Shown: in pieces, positions 9,294 to 18,541 of the stretch
Layout of the letters: every line of letters begins with the position of its first letter
Position numbering within the stretch: position 1 is the stretch's first letter
Assembly: GCF_014252435.1 (NCBI RefSeq)
Contig: NZ_CP059220.1
Span: 496,001 to 560,000 of the forward strand
Reading direction: 5' to 3'
DNA length: 64,000 nucleotides
Source of the DNA: Blattabacterium cuenoti
GTDB lineage: Bacteria > Bacteroidota > Bacteroidia > Flavobacteriales > Blattabacteriaceae
Made by a program: the position numbers and the translations under genes
Notes under the pieces: model-generated
What the model was told of the DNA's origin: nothing
What the model saw: the letters and a program-made list of their open reading frames with translations, nothing else
Database searches by the model: none

Positions 9294-9367
9294 AGACCTC
9301 GAAGGGATTCGAACCCATAACCTTCTGATCCGTAGTCAGATGCTCTATCCATTTAAGCTACGAGGCC
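9294..9367 (-). tRNA. tRNA-Arg (ACG)
   Basis: The reverse strand folds as a cloverleaf. The acceptor is GGCCTCG paired with CGAGGTC (one G-U pair at 2-71). The D arm is GCTTAAATGGATAGAGC, the anticodon stem TCTGA/TCAGA, and the loop CTACGGA has anticodon ACG at 34-36. The T arm contains GGGTTCGAATCCC. Length is 74 nt. CCA is not encoded. The discriminator base at position 9294 reads U, which is unusual for arginine tRNAs (usually A or G). It lies convergent to rpoD. Confidence 0.95.
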
Positions 9368-9403
9368 TTTCAAATAAGGCAAATATAATTATTTTCAGTA
9401 TAA

Positions 9404-10168
9404 TTAAGAACGAATAATTTTTAAAAAATTTTCTAATTCAAGAGAATAAGAACCAATAAGACCACCATCAACATCTAATTGAGAAAATATTTTACCAGCA
9501 TTTTCTGTATTGATACTACCACCATATAATATAAAAATATTATTTGAAACACATTTTCCATATTTTTTCATTAACAAATTTCTAATAAATTGGTGTATTT
9601 CCTGACATTCTTCAGTTGTTGCTGTTTTATTCGTACCAATAGCCCATATAGGTTCGTATGCAATATGGATTAAATCTATTTCATTTGAAGAACAGTGAAA
9701 AATAGTATTGTATAGTTCTTTTTTAATGATAGAAAAATGTTGATTTTTATTTCTTTCTTCTCCAGTTTCTCCTAGGCAAAAAATAACATTTATTTTATGT
9801 TTTGTTGCTATTTTTATTTTTTTTAGTAGAATTTCTTTTGATTCCAAAAAATATTTTCTTCGTTCACTATGTCCTATTAGGACGTAGTTTATTCCTATAG
9901 ATTTTAACATATAAGCAGATACTTCTCCAGTATAAGCACCTTTTTCTTCGAACGAAATGTTTTGTGCAGCTATTTGTAAATTCGTACCTCGTACTATTTG
10001 ACTGGCAATATGTAAAAAAGGAAAAGATGGAGCTATAATTATCTTTTTTTTATGATTAATTTTTTCTTCAAAAATTTTTTTCATAAAATTTCTAATAAAA
10101 GAAGTAGTTTCATAAAATCCATGATTCATCTTCCAATTTGCAATCACAATTTTTTTTTTTATTCGCAT
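9404..10168 (-). CDS. tpiA: Triosephosphate isomerase
   Basis: Interconverts dihydroxyacetone phosphate and glyceraldehyde 3-phosphate in glycolysis and gluconeogenesis; cytoplasmic dimer. 254 residues, normal length. IANWKMN carries the substrate-binding Asn and Lys, IGHSERRKYF the catalytic His, and IAYEPIWAIGT the catalytic Glu; ILYGGSINTENA is the phosphate-binding loop. All active-site residues are present. Its start overlaps the 3' end of the upstream DUF1599 gene by 59 bp, so the two are probably co-transcribed and translationally coupled. Confidence 0.96.
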   Translation of the reverse strand: MRIKKKIVIANWKMNHGFYETTSFIRNFMKKIFEEKINHKKKIIIAPSFPFLHIASQIVRGTNLQIAAQNISFEEKGAYTGEVSAYMLKSIGINYVLIGHSERRKYFLESKEILLKKIKIATKHKINVIFCLGETGEERNKNQHFSIIKKELYNTIFHCSSNEIDLIHIAYEPIWAIGTNKTATTEECQEIHQFIRNLLMKKYGKCVSNNIFILYGGSINTENAGKIFSQLDVDGGLIGSYSLELENFLKIIRS

Positions 10169-10652
10169 TTTTTTTAAAGATTGAATTTTTTAATAAATAA
10201 ACAATGTTGATTAACATATCAAAAAGAATGGTTTTAAGTTGTTTATTTTTTTCATGTTTTAAATAAGATATGTTATATAAAACATTATTAATAGAATAAA
10301 ATTTCTTTTTTTTCTCAATGAGAATTAAAGAATTTTTTATACTCTTTATATTTCGATCATACATAGTAATAATTTTACTATGTGATATGTTATCACATGA
10401 TTTTATATTCGATTTTATTAAAATAATTATAATATAATTTATAATATCTATACATGTATCCGTTATTCCTTCTTCTTTAATTAACTGATATTGATTTACT
10501 TGAATATTTCTTACACGAATAGATTTAATTAATATTTGATCTATGATAGAGGTTGTCTTTAAAAAAATCCAAGATACATTATAATCTTCTAATTTCTTCA
10601 AGAATAATTTTCTACACTTGTTAAAAATTAAATTCACAATAATAAAATTCAT
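10110..10652 (-). CDS. DUF1599-like protein (nucleotide modification associated domain), second repeat degenerate
   Basis: 180-residue protein. The first half (about residues 12-85) matches the DUF1599 pattern known from Bacteroidota, with KLEDYNVSWIFLKTTSIIDQ followed by ILIKSIRVRNIQ and DIINYIIIILIKS. In free-living relatives this motif set (DYG-AW-R, DQI-IKA-RIR, INY) is repeated. Here the second copy (about 100-165) is only a ghost: MYDRNIKSIKNSLILIEKKK is visible, but the DYGxAWR core is lost. The usual neighbour, tpiA, is retained and overlapped by 59 bp. Function in the family is unknown. It could be in early decay. The call rests on motif recall, not a search. Confidence 0.6.
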   Translation of the reverse strand: MNFIIVNLIFNKCRKLFLKKLEDYNVSWIFLKTTSIIDQILIKSIRVRNIQVNQYQLIKEEGITDTCIDIINYIIIILIKSNIKSCDNISHSKIITMYDRNIKSIKNSLILIEKKKKFYSINNVLYNISYLKHEKNKQLKTILFDMLINIVYLLKNSIFKKNANKKKNCDCKLEDESWIL

Positions 10653-10697
10653 ATATATTACATATATTAAATATTAAGAGATAATAAAAAAAATAAT

Positions 10698-11531
10698 TTG
10701 CTAACAATCAATTGTAGAGGATCTTTATTAAATTTCAAAACTCCTAAAATTATGGGAATCGTTAATTTAACTCCTGATTCATTTTATAATGGAGGAAGAT
10801 TAAAGTATGAATATCATTTACTAAAACATATAGAAATTCTATTAAAGGAAGGAGCTGATTTTATAGATATTGGTGGTGTATCTACAAGACCTGGTTCTCA
10901 TTTTATTGAAAAAAAAGAAGAAATTCAAAGAATTCAAAAACCTATTCAAATTATTATCAAAAATTTTCCAAATATTAAAATTTCTATAGATACTTTTCGA
11001 AGTGAAGTCGCTAAAATTGCAATTCAAGAAGGAGCTGTCATGGTAAATGATATATCTGGAGGAAATTTCGACAAAAAAATGTATTCTTTTTTAGGGAGAT
11101 ACCATATTCCATATGTATTAAATCATATAAAAGGGACGCCTAAAAATATGCAAAAAAAACCATATTATCATGATGATATTATTATAGAAATAAATAGATA
11201 TTTTTTTTACAAAATATCTATTTTAAAAAAATATGGAGTTTGTGATATAATATTAGATCCTGGATTTGGATTTGGAAAAACATTAAAACATAATATTCAA
11301 TTATTAAAATATTTATCCTTATTAGGATTTCAAGAACACTTAATATTAGTAGGAATATCTAGAAAATCGATGATTCAAAATATATTGAATATTTCTCAAA
11401 AAGAATCCTTAAATGGATCTTCTATTATGCATACTATAGCTCTTTTAAACAGAGCAAAAATTTTAAGAGTCCATGACGTAAAAGAAGCTAGAGAATGCGT
11501 AAAAATCATAGATTATTATCATCATATTTAA
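10698..11531 (+). CDS. folP: Dihydropteroate synthase
   Basis: Condenses 4-aminobenzoate with hydroxymethyl-dihydropterin pyrophosphate in folate synthesis. 277 residues, normal TIM-barrel length, with a TTG start at 10698. Motifs: IMGIVNLTPDSFYNGG (pterin site), DIGGVSTRPGS, ISIDTFRSEVA, VNDISGG, DIILDPGFGFGKT and LVGISRKSMI, all in order. RVHDVKEA near the end is the conserved C-terminal Arg-His site. It stands 36 bp before the diadenylate cyclase gene, with which it is probably co-transcribed, as in many Bacteroidota. Confidence 0.95.
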   Translation: MLTINCRGSLLNFKTPKIMGIVNLTPDSFYNGGRLKYEYHLLKHIEILLKEGADFIDIGGVSTRPGSHFIEKKEEIQRIQKPIQIIIKNFPNIKISIDTFRSEVAKIAIQEGAVMVNDISGGNFDKKMYSFLGRYHIPYVLNHIKGTPKNMQKKPYYHDDIIIEINRYFFYKISILKKYGVCDIILDPGFGFGKTLKHNIQLLKYLSLLGFQEHLILVGISRKSMIQNILNISQKESLNGSSIMHTIALLNRAKILRVHDVKEARECVKIIDYYHHI

Positions 11532-11567
11532 CTGAAAAAAAGTGCAAAAATTTTTTTTTGTTATAAA

Positions 11568-12344
11568 ATGATTGTTATTTTTCTTTTGTTAAAAATATCT
11601 TTCATTGAAATTTTGGATATTACTTTAGTAGTTTTTGTTTTTTATCAAATATATCGCATTGTACATAATACTGCTGCTTTAAATATATTTTATGGAATTA
11701 TCGCAACATTTATATTTTGGAAAATAATAGAAACATATAAAATGCGATACCTTAGTATAGTAATCAGTACTTTTTTTAAAGGAGGATTTTTAGCATTGAT
11801 CATATTATTTCAACCAGAAATAAGAAAATTTCTCCTTATAGTAGGAAGTAAAATTTTTTTCAAAAAATTTGTTTTTCCCATATTTAGAATATCTTCTATA
11901 TCTATAGAAACAGAAACAATCGATTCTATATCGAAAGCATGTGCTATTTTTTCAGGAGATAAAACAGGAGTATTAATTGTTATTCAAATTAATCAAGATT
12001 TGAAATATTTTATTCAAAATGGAGATGAAATGGATATAAAAGTAAATGTCCCTATAATGGAAAGTATATTTTACAAAAATAGTCCATTACATGATGGTGC
12101 TATAGTTATAGTAGAAAACAAAATAGTAAAAACAAGAGCAATTCTTCCCGTATCTTATAATAAAGATATTCCATCCAGATTAGGACTTCGTCATAGAGCT
12201 GCTATTGGTTTAACAGAAAAAACAGATGCAATTTGTATTGTTATTTCTGAAGAAACAGGTTATATATCATATATTAAAAATAAAAAAAGAACTATAATTG
12301 CTAATATTAATCATTTAAAAAAGATATTAGAAGAAAATTTATGA
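11568..12344 (+). CDS. dacA: Diadenylate cyclase (DacA/CdaA type, c-di-AMP synthesis)
   Basis: Makes cyclic di-AMP from two ATP. 258 residues: hydrophobic N-terminus with about three membrane helices (to about residue 85), then the DisA_N catalytic domain (about 95-240). The catalytic motifs are present as LHDGAIVIVENK (DGA) and SRLGLRHRAAIGLTE (RHR). This is the membrane-bound CdaA architecture seen beside folP in many Bacteroidota. c-di-AMP usually governs potassium and turgor balance and cell-wall homeostasis, so its survival in a reduced symbiont genome is notable. No c-di-AMP phosphodiesterase is seen in this window. Confidence 0.9.
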   Translation: MIVIFLLLKISFIEILDITLVVFVFYQIYRIVHNTAALNIFYGIIATFIFWKIIETYKMRYLSIVISTFFKGGFLALIILFQPEIRKFLLIVGSKIFFKKFVFPIFRISSISIETETIDSISKACAIFSGDKTGVLIVIQINQDLKYFIQNGDEMDIKVNVPIMESIFYKNSPLHDGAIVIVENKIVKTRAILPVSYNKDIPSRLGLRHRAAIGLTEKTDAICIVISEETGYISYIKNKKRTIIANINHLKKILEENL

Positions 12345-12400
12345 TATAAATAAATTAATTGTGTATTCAAAAAAATCATATTTTATTATTTATATAACGT

Positions 12401-13725
12401 ATGCATATGAAAGATATAATTAAAAATATATATAAAATATATAGTACTATTTCTACTGGAATAGAAATAAATAGCAAAAAAATTATAAAAAATTCTATTT
12501 TCATAGCTTTAAAAGGAACAAATTTTGATGGAAATGATTTTGCATTAGAAGCAATTGAAAATGGAGCAATGTTATCCATTGTAGATAATAAAAAATATTT
12601 GTACTCCAAAAATAAAAAAATATTATTCGTAAGTAGTACATTAGATTTTTTACAAAAATTAGCTATTTATCATAGAAAAAAAAATCATCATATACCTATT
12701 ATAGCCATTACGGGAAGTAATGGAAAAACTACGACGAGAGAATTGATTAAAATAATTCTTTATAAAAAATATAAAAATATTCATTCAACTAAACAAAATT
12801 ATAATAATCACATAGGCGTCCCATTAACTATTTTATCCATGCCTAAAAATACAAAAATGTCAATTGTAGAGATTGGATCTAATCATGAAGGTGAAATAGA
12901 TAAAATGTGTTCTATCATTGATCCAGATTACGGTTATATTACAAATTTTGGTAAATCCCATTTAAAAGGATTTAAAAGTTTTAAAGGAATTATTCGTGGA
13001 AAATTAGAATTATATAAATTTTTAGAAAAAAAAAAAAAATTAGTATTCATAAACGGAGATGATCCTATTCAATTATTTCATAGTGAAAAAATGAAAAGAT
13101 TTATTTTTTCGATAAAAAAAAAAATATTAAATCAAATATCCAATTTATATATATTTCTAAAAAAAATGATATTCGAACTATGTTATCTATCCAAAATATT
13201 AAAATCACATCTTCTCTTATAGGAAATTACAATATATATAACCTAGCTTCATCTATTACTATCGGAATTTATTTTCAAGTTTCGATTTACCATATTCAAA
13301 AAGCAATACAAAAATATATTCCAAATAATTATCGTTCTCAATTAATAGAAATAAATAATAAAAAAATCATTTTAGATTGTTATAACGCTAATCCAACAAG
13401 TATGATGAAAGCTCTTACCTTTTTTAACAATCATATTTTTGGAAATAAAATTGTTATATTAGGAGATATGTTAGAATTAGGAGTCTTTTCAAACAAAGAA
13501 CATGAAAAAATTTTACTTTTCATCAAAAATAGTAATATAAATTTTGGATTTTTCATCGGAGAAATTTTTTTTTATACAAATATTTATTATACAAAAATGA
13601 AAAAATTTTTGAATAAAGAATCATTTTTGAATTGGATAAAAAAATATCCTATTAAAAATTCTGATTTTATTCTTATTAAAGGATCTAGGAAAATTGCATT
13701 AGAAAATATTATTCATTTAATATAA
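12401..13725 (+). CDS. murF: UDP-N-acetylmuramoyl-tripeptide--D-alanyl-D-alanine ligase MurF, split by a frameshift at an 11-A run
   Basis: MurF adds D-Ala-D-Ala to the peptidoglycan precursor. The N-terminal and ATPase part is read from 12401 with GSNGKTTTREL (P-loop), NYNNHIGVPLTIL, EIGSNHEGEID and NGDD. That frame then runs into unrelated sequence ending at 13222. In the -1 frame, IQFIYISKKNDIRT leads into NIKITSSLIGNYNIYNLASS, NNYRSQ, DCYNANPTSMMKA and ILGDMLELG, ending at 13725. The switch falls at A11, 13114-13124. Adding one A (or a -1 slip) gives one protein of about 440 residues, the normal MurF length. Both halves keep all key motifs, so the gene may be expressed through slippage, or may carry a recent mutation or a sequencing error. 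It lies between dacA and pdhA on the same strand. Confidence 0.85.
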
Positions 13726-13793
13726 ACATAATTCTTTGTAGATTTATTATTGAAAGATTAAATTTGTATCCATGGTTTTATAATGTTTTTCTT

Positions 13794-14801
13794 ATGAAAA
13801 AAATCACCATAAAAACATATATAAAATGGTTTGAAAACATGTTATTTTGGAGAAAATTTGAAGATAAATGTCGTTCTTTGTATTTAAAACAAAAAATCAG
13901 AGGATTTCTTCATTTATACAATGGACAAGAAGCCATTCCTGCAGGATTAACACATGCTATGGATTTATCTAAAGATCATATGATCACTGCTTATCGATGT
14001 CATATTTTACCCATTTCTATGGGTGTAGATCCTAAAAAAATTATGGCAGAATTATTAGGTAAAAAAAGTGGAACTTCTCTTGGTCTAGGTGGATCTATGC
14101 ATATTTTTAGTAAAAAGCATCGTTTTTATGGTGGTCATGGTATTGTAGGCGGACAAATACCTTTAGGAGCTGGAATCGCTTTTGCTGATAAATATTTTAA
14201 TAGAAAATCCGTTACTATAACTATAATGGGAGATGGAGCAGTAAGACAAGGTTCATTACATGAAACTCTCAATATGGCGATGTTATGGAAACTACCTGTC
14301 ATATTTATTTGTGAAAATAATAAATATGCCATGGGTACATCTGTAACAAGAAGTTCATCTATGGATGATCTTCATCATATAGGAACATCATATGGAATGC
14401 CTTCTATTTCAGTAGATGGAATGGATCCTAAAAAAATAGCTATTGCAGCCTACAATGCAATAGAAAGAGCTCGATATGGAAAAGGTGCTACATTTTTAGA
14501 TATCAAAACTTATCGATATAGAGGTCATTCAATGTCTGATGCAGAATCATATCGTAGTAAAGATGAAGTAGCTTTATTTAAAAAACAAGATCCAATTTTC
14601 AAATTAAAACATCTTATTCTAGATAATAAATGGGAAAGCGAAAATAAACTAAATATTATAGAAACTATAGTAAAAAAAAAGGTAGATTCTTGTGTTCAAT
14701 TTGCAGAACAATCTGATCCTCCTACACTACAAGAAATGTATGACTCCGTCTATCATGAAACGGATTACCCATTTGTAGATAATATTTTACATACATTATA
14801 A
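13794..14801 (+). CDS. pdhA: Pyruvate dehydrogenase E1 component, alpha subunit
   Basis: Thiamine-diphosphate-dependent decarboxylation of pyruvate within the PDH complex. I start it at ATG 13794 (MKKITIKTYIKWFENML), 335 residues; a TTG at 13764 in frame would add ten unlikely residues. Motifs: HLYNGQEAIPAGL, YRCHILPISMGVD, GGSMHIF, GGHGIVGGQIPLGAG, and the TPP motif GDGAVRQGSLHETLNMA ending at ENNKYAMGT. YRYRGHSMSDAE is the regulatory-loop region. Length is normal. It is followed 23 bp later by the E2 gene; the E1-beta and E3 subunits are not in the window. Confidence 0.95.
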   Translation: MKKITIKTYIKWFENMLFWRKFEDKCRSLYLKQKIRGFLHLYNGQEAIPAGLTHAMDLSKDHMITAYRCHILPISMGVDPKKIMAELLGKKSGTSLGLGGSMHIFSKKHRFYGGHGIVGGQIPLGAGIAFADKYFNRKSVTITIMGDGAVRQGSLHETLNMAMLWKLPVIFICENNKYAMGTSVTRSSSMDDLHHIGTSYGMPSISVDGMDPKKIAIAAYNAIERARYGKGATFLDIKTYRYRGHSMSDAESYRSKDEVALFKKQDPIFKLKHLILDNKWESENKLNIIETIVKKKVDSCVQFAEQSDPPTLQEMYDSVYHETDYPFVDNILHTL

Positions 14802-14824
14802 TTAAATTTTAACATATTAACAAA

Positions 14825-15988
14825 ATGGCAGAAATCATATCTATGCCCCAATTAAGCGATACAATGAGAGAGGGTATTATAATTAAATGGAATAAAAAAG
14901 TAGGAGATATCGTATCAGAAGGTGATATTTTAGCTGAAATAGAAACAGATAAAGCTATTCAAGATTTTGAAATAGATGTGAATGGTGTACTTCTTTTTAT
15001 CGGAGTGAAAGAAGGAGAAAAAACGAAAGTAAATGATATATTAGCAATTATAGGAGAAAAAAATGAAAACATCGATCATATGATATCCGAATTGATAAAA
15101 AAAAAGGATAAAAAAAAGAATATAAAACATTTTGAAAAAAATCAAGAATCCGATCATTTTTCTTATAAAAAAAGAAAATTTATATCACCTTTAGCTAAAA
15201 AAATAGCAAAAAAAAGTGGAATTCCTATAGAAAACATAAAAAAAGGTAGTGGACCTATGGGTAGGATCATAAAAAAGGATATTGAAGTTTACAAAAAAGA
15301 AAAACTGGAAAAGAGAATCGTTCCTTCTTCTATAAGAAGAAAAATAGCAAAACATTTAACTAGTTCAAAATTTTCTGCTCCACATTATTATTTGTTTAGT
15401 GAAATAAATGTTGATAAATTAATTAGTTTAAGAAAAAATTTAAATGATCAACTTTCTAAAAAAGAAAAAATATCATTTAATGATATTATTATAAAAGCAG
15501 TAGCTCTTTCTTTAAAAAAAGATAAAGAAATCAATGTATCTTGGAAAGAAGATGAAGTAATAATGCATAATTCAATTAATATTGGATTTGCAGTTTCCGT
15601 TCAAGATGGATTAATTGTTCCAGTTATTAAAAATGTGGATCAAAAATCAATATCACAAATATCAAAAGAAACAAAAGACAAAATTGATCGATCAAAATAT
15701 GGAAAAATAAAGTTAGAAGAAATAGAAAATAGTACATTTACTATTTCTAATTTAGGAATGTATGGAATAGACTTTTTTACTTCTATTATTAATATACCTA
15801 ATTCATCGATATTATCAATCGGATCTATAACGGAACGTCCAATTATCACCAATGCTCAAATTTGTATAGGAAATATAATGAAAATTACTTTATCTTGTGA
15901 TCATAGAATCATAGATGGTGCCTTAGCTAGTTCTTTTATTCATTCTATTAAAAATTTTTTAGAAAATCCATTTACTATTTTACTTTAA
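14825..15988 (+). CDS. pdhC: Pyruvate dehydrogenase E2 (dihydrolipoyllysine acetyltransferase)
   Basis: Core acetyltransferase of the PDH complex, making acetyl-CoA. 387 residues, one lipoyl domain (residues 1-78; the lipoylated lysine is in EIETDKAIQDFE). A lysine-rich linker follows, then an E3-binding domain (about 115-152: ISPLAKKIAKKSGIPIENIK, GPMGRIIKKDI) and the acetyltransferase domain (about 165-387). DHRIIDGALAS holds the catalytic His and Asp. Many free-living relatives have two lipoyl domains; this copy has one, a common reduction. The upstream pdhA gene makes an operon. Confidence 0.94.
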   Translation: MAEIISMPQLSDTMREGIIIKWNKKVGDIVSEGDILAEIETDKAIQDFEIDVNGVLLFIGVKEGEKTKVNDILAIIGEKNENIDHMISELIKKKDKKKNIKHFEKNQESDHFSYKKRKFISPLAKKIAKKSGIPIENIKKGSGPMGRIIKKDIEVYKKEKLEKRIVPSSIRRKIAKHLTSSKFSAPHYYLFSEINVDKLISLRKNLNDQLSKKEKISFNDIIIKAVALSLKKDKEINVSWKEDEVIMHNSINIGFAVSVQDGLIVPVIKNVDQKSISQISKETKDKIDRSKYGKIKLEEIENSTFTISNLGMYGIDFFTSIINIPNSSILSIGSITERPIITNAQICIGNIMKITLSCDHRIIDGALASSFIHSIKNFLENPFTILL

Positions 15989-15995
15989 TATTATT

Positions 15996-16712
15996 TTATT
16001 TTTTCACTTTTTTAATCCATGAAATCAATATAGAAAAAATAAAAAAGAAAAATATTAATAAAGAAAATAAAATTTCTTGAATAATCTTACTTTTTGTAAT
16101 TTTTTCAAAAATGAATAAATGAGTTTCAAAAGAGGTAAAAACAAGTTTTATTCCAAGAACCATGATTATGAATAAAACAGAATGATTTAATTCTGGATAT
16201 TGATCAATCAATTTAGTAATAAATTTAGCCATTAATCTCATCGAGAATATTCCAATAAATGAACCTAATAATATTAGAATAATATTATTGGATAAGGCCA
16301 CAGATGCAAATATATTGTCAATAGAAAAAGCTAAATCGACTAGTTCTAATAAAATAATAATTTGTAAAAAAGAATATTTTTTTTGAAATTTGTTTGTTTT
16401 AATTCCATTAAAAAATAAGTTTTTTATTCCAATAAATATTAAATACAAACCACCCAAAGTTTTTAACCACCATATCTTAATTAATGAAGAAGTAAATAAT
16501 AGACATACACATCTAAAAAAATAAGCTCCAATCATTCCATATCTCATAGCTTTGTTTCTGTCTTGTTCTTTTAAATTTTTTACCATAGTAGCTAACATAG
16601 CTGCATTATCTATAGATAAAAGACTTTCTATGAGGATTAAATTTCCAATAATAGACAGAGACAATAATGGATGTTCAATAATTTCTTTTAAATTTTTTAC
16701 CAAAAACATCAT
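15996..16712 (-). CDS. TerC family integral membrane protein
   Basis: 238-residue polytopic membrane protein of the TerC family (about seven membrane helices). The two family hallmarks are present: ESLLSIDNAAMLATMV near residue 30 and ELVDLAFSIDNIFASVALS near residue 123, each with the acidic-SIDN pattern thought to bind metal. Proposed roles in the family are manganese or calcium export and metallation of secreted enzymes; tellurite resistance is a historical name. No tellurite genes are nearby. It converges on pdhC and follows the ABC exporter by two bases. Confidence 0.86.
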   Translation of the reverse strand: MMFLVKNLKEIIEHPLLSLSIIGNLILIESLLSIDNAAMLATMVKNLKEQDRNKAMRYGMIGAYFFRCVCLLFTSSLIKIWWLKTLGGLYLIFIGIKNLFFNGIKTNKFQKKYSFLQIIILLELVDLAFSIDNIFASVALSNNIILILLGSFIGIFSMRLMAKFITKLIDQYPELNHSVLFIIMVLGIKLVFTSFETHLFIFEKITKSKIIQEILFSLLIFFFFIFSILISWIKKVKK

Positions 16713-16714
16713 TT

Positions 16715-18541
16715 TTAAAAACTTTGTAAAGTCATTAAATTTTTATAAAATCCATTTTTTGATATTAAAAAATGATGTTTACCTTGTTCCACTATTTTTC
16801 CTTTTTCTAATACAATGATATGATCGGCTTTTTTCATAAGTGATCTGTATAATTTATGTACTATTATTAAAGATGTCCTATTTTCTATAATTCGATGTAA
16901 AGCATTTTGAATTTCTATTTCAGATTCTATATCTAAAGAAGAAATTACTTCGTCTAAAATAATAATTGAAGGATTTTTTAATATTGCTCTTGCAATGCTA
17001 ATTTTTTTCTTTTGTCCTGATGATAAATTATGACCATTATAATCGATAATAGTATGATAGCCTTTTGGTAATCTTTTTATAAAAGAATGAGCATTTGCAA
17101 TTTTAGCTGATTGAATTATATCATGAATGGATATATTCTTTTCTATTCCTAAAGTAATATTATTTAAAATTGTATCATTAAATAATATAGGTTCTTGAGT
17201 CACTATCCCTAATAATTTTCTATAATCTCTAATTTGTAAATATTTAATATTATTTCCATCTATTGTTATTTTACCTGATGTTGCATCATAAAAATTAGCT
17301 AATAAATTAGCAACCGTGGATTTCCCACTTCCAGATTTACCAACTAAAACTACAGTTTTTCCTTTTTTTAAAGAAAAATTTATGTTATTGATTAATAAAG
17401 TCTTATTATAAAAAAATGAAACATTACAAAATGATATTTCATGATTTAATTGATTAATGGATATAGATCGATTTTCATTATTCAATATACATTGAGAATC
17501 CAATATTTCTACTACACGTTCTGCAGCAGCTTTTCCTTTTTGCATATTTGATATCGAATTTACTAAACTTTTAGCAGGATTAATAATTTGAAAAAATAAA
17601 CCTACAAAAGGAAAAAGTATTTCGGGCGTCATATTTTTTTTTTCTATATAAAGTTTTCCTCCATACCAAATAATTAATATCATGATAATAGAGCCTAAAA
17701 ATTCACTCACAGGAGCGGCTAATTCTTTTTTCCTATTTACACGACAAGAAAGAATTTTTTGATATTCAGATATTTTTTCAAATCTTTTTTGTATGTGATT
17801 TTTTGCATCAAAAATATTTATAATTCTTATAGAATTTAGAGTTTCTTCTACAAGAGAAAGAATTTTACCTAATTGATTTTGTGCACCTTTTGCATCATCT
17901 TTTAAACTATTTATTATAATAGATACAAATATTCCTATCATAGGAAGTAATATGATAACAAATAGTGTTAGTTGGCTATTCATAAATAGCAAAGTAAATA
18001 AATGAAAAAATACCATAATAGGAGAACTAATTAAGTTTGCTAAAGAATGAACAATGGATCTCTCGATTTCACTCACATCATTAGATAATCGAGACATTAA
18101 ATCTCCATTTTTTTTATCAGAAAAATATAAAAGAGATAAAGACAATATTTTTTTGTGAAAATCATTTCGAATATTTTGAACTATTGATGTTTTTATACCT
18201 ATCAAAAAATATTCCGCTAAATATCGAAAAAAATTGCGTATAAAAAAAAGAAAAATAATAAAAAAACAAAATATAGTCAAAGTATGAGTTCTTCCATATT
18301 TATATAAATACAAATCAATATAATATTGAAAATATATTTTGATAAAATCAAAAGAACCATTCATGAAAAACGAAATTTTATTTTTTTCTTTAGGTGCTTC
18401 AAGCAAAATGTTTAATACTGGGGATATAGATATTATAGATATAACTGAAAATAAAGAATGTATTAAATTACATATAATGTTAATTATATAATAATATTTG
18501 TAAGATTTAGAATAATCTAAAATTTTTCCAAGTGCACTCAA
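16715..18541 (-). CDS. ABC transporter, fused permease/ATPase (MsbA-like lipid exporter)
   Basis: 608 residues with a six-helix exporter membrane domain (about 1-330) and an ATPase domain (about 360-600). Walker A is GKSGSGKSTVANLL, the signature LSSGQKKKISIARA (LSSGQ in place of LSGGQ), Walker B SIIILDEVISSLD, and the H-loop His lies in IIVHKLYRS. Half-transporter of the MsbA/lipid A or multidrug class; with lptC and bamA retained, flipping of lipid A is the likely job. It is followed by the TerC gene. Substrate is inferred only. Confidence 0.85.
   Translation of the reverse strand: MSALGKILDYSKSYKYYYIINIICNLIHSLFSVISIISISPVLNILLEAPKEKNKISFFMNGSFDFIKIYFQYYIDLYLYKYGRTHTLTIFCFFIIFLFFIRNFFRYLAEYFLIGIKTSIVQNIRNDFHKKILSLSLLYFSDKKNGDLMSRLSNDVSEIERSIVHSLANLISSPIMVFFHLFTLLFMNSQLTLFVIILLPMIGIFVSIIINSLKDDAKGAQNQLGKILSLVEETLNSIRIINIFDAKNHIQKRFEKISEYQKILSCRVNRKKELAAPVSEFLGSIIMILIIWYGGKLYIEKKNMTPEILFPFVGLFFQIINPAKSLVNSISNMQKGKAAAERVVEILDSQCILNNENRSISINQLNHEISFCNVSFFYNKTLLINNINFSLKKGKTVVLVGKSGSGKSTVANLLANFYDATSGKITIDGNNIKYLQIRDYRKLLGIVTQEPILFNDTILNNITLGIEKNISIHDIIQSAKIANAHSFIKRLPKGYHTIIDYNGHNLSSGQKKKISIARAILKNPSIIILDEVISSLDIESEIEIQNALHRIIENRTSLIIVHKLYRSLMKKADHIIVLEKGKIVEQGKHHFLISKNGFYKNLMTLQSF

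Noticed and set aside
13180-13725. A separate gene beginning at ATG 13180
   Set aside because: Its product is the C-terminal domain of MurF, and the frame continues upstream into matching sequence to the A11 run; it is the second half of murF.
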